A stretch of 5,602 nt of DNA from assembly GCA_011053085.1 (NCBI GenBank), contig DSBE01000388.1, forward strand, positions 1 through 5,602, in the 5' to 3' direction. Source of the DNA: Chloroflexota bacterium (GTDB taxonomy: Bacteria; Chloroflexota; Anaerolineae; Anaerolineales; Anaerolineaceae). This document shows, piece after piece, positions 1-3,999 of the stretch. Position 1 is the stretch's first letter. The number at the start of each line of letters is the position of its first letter. A program made the position numbers and the translations under genes. The notes beneath the pieces were generated by a model. The model was given only the letters and a program-made list of their open reading frames with translations. It did not search any database and was not told the DNA's origin.

Positions 1-1176
1 GATATTGGCAACCTTCTTAGATACGCCATAGCGCAGCACGAATTCTGCACCAATCTGAGCATGCGTGCCTTCGATGTTATGATCCATGGCTTTGCCGATA
101 TCATGTAGCAAGCCCCCCAACCGGGCTGCTTCTACATCCGCGCCCAATTCCTGCGCGATCACCGCGGCCAGTTTGGCGGTCTCCACGGCGTGCGCCAGCT
201 GATTCTGCCCATAGCTGGTGCGATACTTTAGCCGGCCCAGTTTTTTTACAATTTCTGGATGCAGAGCGGGGATACCAGCCTCGAAAATGGCTTCTTCACC
301 GGCTTCTTTCAGCACCTTCTGCATTTCCTGCGTTTCCTGGTTGAATACTTTTTCAATGTAGGCAGGATGTATGCGGCCATCTTTGATCAGTTTTTCCAGG
401 GTTCGGCGGGCGGTCTCACGGCGCACCGCATCAAAACAAGAGATCGTAACCGATTCCGGGGTGTCATCCACGATCACGTCCACACCGGTCACCTGCTCAA
501 ATGCGCGGATGTTGCGGCCGTTGCGGCCGACAATGCGGCCCTTCATCTCTTCGTTGGGCAGATCCACCACCGAGGTAGTCACTTCAGCCACATGGTCAGA
601 AGCCACGCGCTGGATAGAATCTGCGATGATCTCGCGTGCGCGGTTTTCGCCATCGGCGCGTGCTTCTGCTTCGATCTGTCGCACGATGCGTGCCATGTCA
701 TCACGTGATTCTTTTTCAACTTCAGCCAGCAGCTGCGCTTTGGCTTCTTCGTTGGTCATCTGTGCCACACGGTTCAGCTCTTCCAACTGCTGTTCATACA
801 GTTTTTCGATGTCATTGGCCTTGCGGTCAACAGCACTCTGGCGTCGGTTCAACGATTGCTCACGCTGCTCAAGACGATCCAGTTTCTTGTCCATCTCGTC
901 CTGACGCTTCTGCAGGCGTTCGTTTTCTTTCGCCAACTCGCGCCGCATTTCTTTGATTTCCCCTTCAGCGTCTTGCGCCTTTTTCATGGCCGCATCGCGC
1001 GCTTCCAGTTCAACAGTTTTGGCTTTCTCTTTTGCCAGCTGGATGACATTGTCAGCACGTGCCTGTTGCTCTGCCTGGTAGCGTTTGTAGAGAAACTGGG
1101 TGATGAAATACACCAGTCCCGCCACCAACACTACATCCGCCACCACAATCAGTAAGATAATTAAAAACGTGTCCAT
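1..1176 (-). CDS. rny: Ribonuclease Y, 3' end beyond the window
   Basis: Membrane-anchored endoribonuclease that starts bulk mRNA turnover. I translated the minus strand: an open frame of 392 codons begins at ATG 1176-1174 and reaches the window edge without a stop. Residues 4-22 form one hydrophobic anchor. A long charged coiled coil (about 28-170, rich in Glu, Lys, Gln and Arg) follows. The KH domain has KGRIVGRNGRNIRAF, with the GxxG loop GRNG at 217-220. The HD domain includes GLLHDIGKAMDH, with the metal-binding His358-Asp359. Order and spacing match family members of about 520 residues, so roughly the last 130 are missing. The KH loop has GRNG where Bacillus subtilis has GREG, which leaves the motif intact. 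An AAGGAAA ribosome site sits about 9 nt before the ATG. The gene lies 47 bp downstream of recX on the same strand, so co-transcription is likely. Identification is very secure. Confidence 0.97.
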   Translation of the reverse strand, partial: MDTFLIILLIVVADVVLVAGLVYFITQFLYKRYQAEQQARADNVIQLAKEKAKTVELEARDAAMKKAQDAEGEIKEMRRELAKENERLQKRQDEMDKKLDRLEQREQSLNRRQSAVDRKANDIEKLYEQQLEELNRVAQMTNEEAKAQLLAEVEKESRDDMARIVRQIEAEARADGENRAREIIADSIQRVASDHVAEVTTSVVDLPNEEMKGRIVGRNGRNIRAFEQVTGVDVIVDDTPESVTISCFDAVRRETARRTLEKLIKDGRIHPAYIEKVFNQETQEMQKVLKEAGEEAIFEAGIPALHPEIVKKLGRLKYRTSYGQNQLAHAVETAKLAAVIAQELGADVEAARLGGLLHDIGKAMDHNIEGTHAQIGAEFVLRYGVSKKVANI

Positions 1177-1223
1177 AGTGAGAATTTCCTTTTCATAGTT
1201 TTAGTGTTCGGCATCAGGCTTTC

Positions 1224-1868
1224 TTACGAGGCAGATGACTGCATTTCATCTTGAAATTCATCCCACACCTGTCGTAAGACAGGGGAAATGACATCGTACG
1301 AAAAACCTTTCCGCCCCAGATACGCGCCCGCCTTTTTTTGATAATCTTCATAGGACATCTGCGCGTACCTGTGAAAGCGATGTTTCATCGCTTGATACGC
1401 CAATTCTTCATCTTCTGGAGCCTCGCTCAACGCTGATTGGATATCCGTCTCCCCCAGGCCTTTTTGGCGCAATTCCATCGCCATCAGGCGATGTCCGCGC
1501 GGCTTCAATGCCGTGCGGTTCTCAACCCAACGTTGTGCAAATTGACCATCATTGAGTAGTTGATTCTTATTCAGGCGTTCAATCACGTCACTGACGACTT
1601 CTTCTTCATAACCAAGATCCGTCAATTTACGCGACACTTCTTGCTGCGTTCGAGAACGGTATTCGAGAAAGTGCATGGCCTTCTGCAGGGCGACTTCCCC
1701 TTCATCCTGGCTTTTCAGCTGGCGGATTTTCTCATCACTGAGTTCCTGACCAATCGTCAACCAGGCGCCCACCAGCCTTGACAAACCAAAGGCAAAATCA
1801 CCATCCAGATAGACATTGATTCGGTTGGGATTTCGCTTTTGTGTCTTCAGCGCGGTAATTGTCGCCAT
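1224..1868 (-). CDS. recX: Regulatory protein RecX
   Basis: RecX binds RecA filaments and modulates recombination and SOS activity in the cytoplasm. The 214-residue product is all-helical in character, with tandem three-helix repeats. Residues 17-30 (INVYLDGDFAFGLS) are the usual N-terminal strand segment. ALQKAMHFLEYRSRTQQEV (60-78) opens the first repeat. LLNDGQFAQRWVENR (104-118) followed by RGHRLMAMELRQKGL (124-138) is the family signature. A third repeat closes the protein. I chose ATG 1868 rather than the in-frame ATG at 1907: it has AGGAAG 7 nt upstream, its product begins MATITALK as in relatives, and the upstream ATG would lie inside the proposed promoter. recX usually follows recA. 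Here the upstream neighbour is a long spacer and a divergent SPFH gene, so recA must be elsewhere. rny follows after 47 bp, probably in the same operon. Confidence 0.93.
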   Translation of the reverse strand: MATITALKTQKRNPNRINVYLDGDFAFGLSRLVGAWLTIGQELSDEKIRQLKSQDEGEVALQKAMHFLEYRSRTQQEVSRKLTDLGYEEEVVSDVIERLNKNQLLNDGQFAQRWVENRTALKPRGHRLMAMELRQKGLGETDIQSALSEAPEDEELAYQAMKHRFHRYAQMSYEDYQKKAGAYLGRKGFSYDVISPVLRQVWDEFQDEMQSSAS

Positions 1869-1890
1869 GAGCGTGCTTCCTTTAGGATGA

Positions 1891-1920
1891 TTTATCACCA
1901 GCAGCAAAACCGGGCTTCAA
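1891..1920 (-). promoter_or_regulatory. Candidate sigma-70-type promoter for recX(-rny)
   Basis: Read on the minus strand, TTGAAG (1920-1915) and GATAAA (1896-1891) are separated by 18 bp. Each matches 4 of 6 bases of the -35 and -10 consensus. Transcription would start near 1884, giving a leader of about 16 nt that just contains the recX ribosome site (AGGAAG, 1881-1876). This agrees with translation starting at 1868. I see no obvious LexA-type operator, although the SOS box of this organism is unknown. Weak by sequence alone. Confidence 0.35.
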
Positions 1921-2029
1921 TTCATTCGTTAAAACTGCGCCGATCATGGCATTTGATCCATTGTTAACAGCAGGTAACGGATACCCGCCATCAACCTTAT
2001 TGCTATGTCATTGATAAGGGAAATGGTTT

Positions 2030-2152
2030 ATGTGCACCGTCAGTTGTTGTTTGTTAACGCTCGTTGGCACAGTTCCCCTGATTTCACCGGACATGATTGT
2101 AAATCAAGTCCTCTTGCTTATCACAGAACATCCTTTTTGTGAGGATGTATAG
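2030..2152 (+). CDS. Candidate small ORF, 40 codons, unknown function
   Basis: ATG 2030 is preceded by AAGGG (2016-2020) with a 9-nt gap, a respectable Shine-Dalgarno. The frame runs 40 codons to TAG at 2150-2152. The product starts MCTVSCCLLTLVGTVPLI, a mildly hydrophobic N-terminal segment that could span or touch a membrane, then MIVNQVLLLITEHPF and a short acidic end. A hairpin with a trailing T-run overlaps the stop codon, giving a gene-like layout. Against it: no recognised family, very short length, no good promoter found, and a frame this size arises easily by chance. It may equally be a decayed fragment. I would not annotate it firmly. Confidence 0.18.
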   Translation: MCTVSCCLLTLVGTVPLISPDMIVNQVLLLITEHPFCEDV

Positions 2153-2158
2153 GTTTTT
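2128..2158 (+). terminator. Possible intrinsic terminator or isolated hairpin
   Basis: ACATCCT (2128-2134) pairs perfectly with AGGATGT (2142-2148) around a 7-nt loop. ATAGGTTTTT (2149-2158) follows, so five T residues lie 4 nt past the stem. The stem is short and only moderately GC-rich, so termination would be weak. It overlaps the stop codon of the candidate 40-codon ORF. Confidence 0.3.
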
Positions 2159-2212
2159 CAAATGCTTTTTCTACACAGTTTGACCGTTAATCATTGTGCT
2201 GGTCATGTACTG

Positions 2213-2222
2213 ATAACGTTAT
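2213..2222. promoter_or_regulatory. Perfect 10-bp palindrome, operator-like
   Basis: ATAACGTTAT is a perfect palindrome followed by the AT-rich run AAATATAT. It lies in the divergent spacer, about 235 bp before the SPFH -10 box and 300 bp before the recX promoter. A transcription factor site is possible, but palindromes of this size also occur by chance in AT-rich DNA. Confidence 0.15.
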
Positions 2223-2401
2223 AAATATATCATAGTTGACGGGTTATTCATAGGAAAAACAACCAAAAAATCATCCGGCCCTGTCATCATTAAGAAACGA
2301 TTACTCTGTAGCCAACAAAGCAAACCATCACCCCCAAATATTCATCAATGAATGACCATTATCAACTCCCTTTTCAACCACAAGCATTTGCACCGAGCCC
2401 G

Positions 2402-2429
2402 ATTAACAATCCACTGCTCGCCATTAACA
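2402..2429 (+). promoter_or_regulatory. Two ATTAACA direct repeats, 21 bp apart, upstream of the SPFH -10 box
   Basis: ATTAACA occurs at 2402-2408 and again at 2423-2429. The copies extend into ATTAACAATCC and ATTAACATCC. Their 21-bp period equals two helical turns, and the second copy covers the -35 position. This geometry suits a factor binding one face of the helix next to RNA polymerase. It is inference from pattern only. Confidence 0.25.
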
Positions 2430-2455
2430 TCCTGCCTATGCTGCTCTGATATAAT
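2424..2455 (+). promoter_or_regulatory. Extended -10 promoter for the SPFH gene
   Basis: TGATATAAT (2447-2455) is a perfect TATAAT -10 box (2450-2455) with the TGn extension. The only -35-like hexamer, TTAACA (2424-2429), is 20 bp away, longer than optimal, so the extended -10 probably carries recognition. Transcription would start near 2462, leaving a leader of about 32 nt with the ribosome site GGAGTGA at 2484-2490. Confidence 0.6.
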
Positions 2456-2493
2456 GAAGCTACAAAGAATTGTTTATCACCTTGGAGTGAACG

Positions 2494-3564
2494 ATGAATA
2501 TTGCAACAGTTTTTACTACGCTTGCCACCCTCGCCTGGATCCTGGCAGTTGGGGTAGCCATCCTTATTGTTACCCAGAAAATGCGCCAACAACCCATCCG
2601 CCGCAGCGGTTGGATCATCGGCATCGTGTTAGGTGCTGCCATTATCCTGACCCTGATCAGCGCCGGACTGGTGTTCATCAACCCGCAGGATCGTGGGGTG
2701 GTGATCTCTGCCATCATGTCGCAGGGCTATCGTAAGGAACCTCTTGAGCCGGGTCTCTCATGGATCGTTCCGTTTGTCGAAAACGTAATCATATACCCGG
2801 TCTCCAAACAGACCTATACCATGTCGATTGCGCCAGCAGAAGGACAGATGATGGGCGATGACTCGATCGAAGCGCGCACAGCCGACGGACAGAAAGTGCT
2901 CATCGATGCCTCGGTCATCTACTCCATCGACCCGCAGGAAATTGTGCAGGTGCATGTTGACTGGCAGACACGCTACGATACCGACCTGGTACGCCCTGTT
3001 ACCCGCGGCGTCATCCGTGACGCAGCCTCTCAATATGGTATCGAAGAAGTATACAGCAGCAAACGTGATGAATTGGTGATCAACATTGAAAGCGCATTAA
3101 CCGAAGCCTTTGACGCCAACGGCATCATCCTGCATAATTTCGTCCTGCGCAATATTTCCTTCTCAGACGAATATGCCGCCTCTGTTGAGCAGAAACAGAT
3201 CGCCGAACAACAGGCGCAGGAAGCCAGTTTTGTGATCCAGCAGCGCAAGTATGAAGCCGACCAGGCGCGCGCCACTGCCGAAGGCCTGCGTGACGCAACG
3301 ATTTTGGAAGCCGAAGGACAGGCAGAAGCCTACCTGCTGGCCGCCAAAGCCGAAGCAGAAGCGCTTGAATTGATCAACCAGGTCATTAGCAAGAACCCTG
3401 ACCTGATCAATTACCTGTATATCCAGCAGTTAGCGCCGAATGTCAGGGTCATGTTCCTGCCGTCCCAGTCACCTTACCTGTTCGACCTGAGCCCCCTCAT
3501 GGAAGAAGAACTCGACCAGCTGCCACCCCTGACCCTGCCCCAGGTGGAAGAAGACGGCGAATAA
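2494..3564 (+). CDS. SPFH/Band 7 (prohibitin/stomatin-like) membrane protein
   Basis: Membrane scaffold of the SPFH superfamily, whose members oligomerise into rings or cages in the inner membrane and often govern proteases or membrane microdomains. The 356-residue protein has two N-terminal membrane segments (about 8-27 and 40-62) joined by a short basic loop (KMRQQPIRR). The SPFH domain (about 63-230) begins FINPQDRGVVIS and contains EPGLSWIVPFVENV, typical of prohibitin-like proteins. An Ala/Glu/Gln-rich coiled coil (about 230-300, with AEGQAEAYLLAAKAEAEAL) follows. The tail is acidic and proline-containing, ending QVEEDGE. ATG 2494 has GGAG 6 nt upstream and its own extended -10 promoter. 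It appears monocistronic: the next gene is 435 bp away and starts from its own -10 box. No NfeD-like partner or FtsH-type protease is adjacent, so its client cannot be inferred. Family call secure, exact role unknown. Confidence 0.93.
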   Translation: MNIATVFTTLATLAWILAVGVAILIVTQKMRQQPIRRSGWIIGIVLGAAIILTLISAGLVFINPQDRGVVISAIMSQGYRKEPLEPGLSWIVPFVENVIIYPVSKQTYTMSIAPAEGQMMGDDSIEARTADGQKVLIDASVIYSIDPQEIVQVHVDWQTRYDTDLVRPVTRGVIRDAASQYGIEEVYSSKRDELVINIESALTEAFDANGIILHNFVLRNISFSDEYAASVEQKQIAEQQAQEASFVIQQRKYEADQARATAEGLRDATILEAEGQAEAYLLAAKAEAEALELINQVISKNPDLINYLYIQQLAPNVRVMFLPSQSPYLFDLSPLMEEELDQLPPLTLPQVEEDGE

Positions 3565-3573
3565 CAACCTTGT

Positions 3574-3611
3574 TGTAGGAACACCCCTTGAGGGTGTCCG
3601 AAAACGGACAG
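3574..3611 (+). repeat. 38-bp double-hairpin repeat, copy 1
   Basis: Begins TGTAGG and ends CGGACAG. It contains two adjacent hairpins: ACACCC/GGGTGT (3581-3586 with 3592-3597, loop CTTGA) and TGTCCG/CGGACA (3595-3600 with 3605-3610, loop AAAA). The two stems share the bases TGT (3595-3597), so they cannot both form fully. It starts 10 bp after the SPFH stop codon. 37 of 38 bases match copy 2. It resembles REP-type dispersed intergenic repeats, but only two copies are visible here. Confidence 0.85.
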
Positions 3612-3618
3612 GGACAAC

Positions 3619-3639
3619 AATTCATACCTTGCATGAATT
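3619..3639. repeat. Inverted repeat AATTCAT/ATGAATT
   Basis: AATTCAT (3619-3625) and ATGAATT (3633-3639) form a perfect 7-bp stem around the 7-nt loop ACCTTGC. It sits just after repeat copy 1. The stem is AT-rich and has no T-run, so it is unlikely to terminate transcription on its own. The related string GGATGAATTGAG recurs at 3732-3743. Confidence 0.5.
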
Positions 3640-3672
3640 TGGCGGCTGTCCGCATCCCCCATTTCTTGTTTT

Positions 3673-3820
3673 GATACCCAGACACGGAGCTTGCGAGCAT
3701 AAACTCCGTGTCGTTCGTGATGTGAAAGGCGGGATGAATTGAGCCTTTCTCCAACAACTGCCTCCGCTCTGTCATTTCGACCGACCGCAGGGAGCGGAGA
3801 AATCGAAACCGCCGGGTATC
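3673..3820. repeat. Multi-hairpin intergenic block closed by GATACCC/GGGTATC
   Basis: The ends GATACCC (3673-3679) and GGGTATC (3814-3820) are perfect 7-bp complements enclosing 134 bp. Inside lie three further perfect stems: GACACGGAG/CTCCGTGTC (3681-3689 with 3704-3712, 9 bp), GAAAGGC/GCCTTTC (3724-3730 with 3743-3749, 7 bp) and CTCCGCTC/GAGCGGAG (3762-3769 with 3792-3799, 8 bp). Drawn together they make a multi-branched fold. Whether it acts as RNA, as DNA, or is simply stacked REP-like sequences cannot be decided from one copy. Confidence 0.5.
3771..3804. repeat. REP-like imperfect palindrome (GTCATTTCGACC...GAGAAATCG)
   Basis: The segment opens GTCATTTCGACC and closes GCGGAGAAATCG. ATTTC (3774-3778) pairs with GAAAT (3799-3803), and CCGC (3785-3788) with GCGG (3794-3797). 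Sequences of the form GTCATTTCGAC...GGAGAAATC are, from memory, a common dispersed intergenic repeat in several bacterial phyla. No database check was possible. The pairing competes with the 8-bp stem formed with 3762-3769. Confidence 0.45.
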
Positions 3821-3876
3821 CTATTTATGGCAGAGGTCTTGTTATGCCAAAGATCTGTTAGTTTTTCAAACCATCC

Positions 3877-3914
3877 TGTAGGTACACCCCTTGAGGGTGT
3901 CCGAAAACGGACAG
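3877..3914 (+). repeat. 38-bp double-hairpin repeat, copy 2
   Basis: Same orientation as copy 1 and 303 bp downstream of it, differing only at one base (T at 3883 against A at 3580), which lies just outside the first stem. Both hairpins are intact: 3884-3889 with 3895-3900, and 3898-3903 with 3908-3913. Flanking bases diverge at once on the right (GGACA after copy 1, AGATA after copy 2), which defines the unit's right edge. Confidence 0.85.
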
Positions 3915-3986
3915 AGATATCATCGCACAAGTGAAAATGAACGAAAGCACAGCAACATGCAATAGCGAATAAAAGCCAATATCAAC

Positions 3987-3992
3987 TATAAT
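3987..3992 (+). promoter_or_regulatory. Consensus -10 box placed for leaderless transcription of ggt
   Basis: TATAAT at 3987-3992 matches the -10 consensus exactly and ends 7 bp before the A of the start codon at 4000, which is therefore the expected transcription start. No convincing -35 hexamer is present at 15-19 bp (the region reads AATAGCGAAT), and there is no TGn extension. No Shine-Dalgarno precedes the ATG, consistent with a leaderless mRNA. Confidence 0.5.
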
Positions 3993-3999
3993 CGATACT

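Larger units (their letters stand above)
1921..2401. other. Long divergent intergenic spacer, AT-richer than the flanking genes
   Basis: About 480 bp between the recX promoter and the upstream region of the SPFH gene, with no long coding frame on either strand. It holds short inverted repeats: CCTTAT/ATAAGG (1995-2000 and 2014-2019), TGATTT/AAATCA (2079-2084 and 2101-2106), a stronger hairpin at 2128-2148, the perfect palindrome ATAACGTTAT (2213-2222), and ATTCAT/ATGAAT with a 2-nt centre (2340-2353). GTTAAC occurs at 1963 and again at 2053. One 40-codon frame with a ribosome site lies at 2030-2152. No tRNA-like cloverleaf or riboswitch I recognise is present. A small RNA or relic of a lost gene is possible but unproven. 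Confidence 0.6.
3565..3999. other. Repeat- and hairpin-rich intergenic spacer
   Basis: 435 bp without a credible gene. Minus-strand frames here are short and read straight through the repeats. The contents in order are: a small ACAAC/GTTGT hairpin at the SPFH stop codon, double-hairpin repeat copy 1 (3574-3611), an AATTCAT/ATGAATT hairpin (3619-3639), a multi-hairpin block (3673-3820), repeat copy 2 (3877-3914), and an AT-richer stretch carrying the -10 box of the next gene. No intrinsic terminator with a proper T-run is evident after the SPFH gene, so the tandem hairpins may protect or end its 3' end. Confidence 0.7.

Noticed and set aside
259..1155. Several plus-strand open frames opposite rny
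   Set aside because: Their products are low-complexity Ser/Arg/Phe/His-rich strings without domain signatures. The opposite strand encodes an uninterrupted RNase Y with all family motifs.
1869..1907. Upstream in-frame ATG at 1907 as the recX start
   Set aside because: It lacks a good ribosome site and lies inside the proposed promoter. The ATG at 1868 has AGGAAG 7 nt away and gives a family-like N-terminus.
2352..2735. Plus-strand frame containing CHPRLDPGSWG, a string reminiscent of translated dispersed palindromic repeats
   Set aside because: It overlaps the start of the SPFH gene in another frame. The underlying DNA encodes its first membrane segment (TLATLAWILAVG), so the resemblance is taken as coincidence.
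3574..3914. CRISPR array or composite transposon suggested by two direct repeats
   Set aside because: Only two copies, 265 bp of non-coding DNA between them, internal hairpins typical of REP elements, and no cas or transposase gene.
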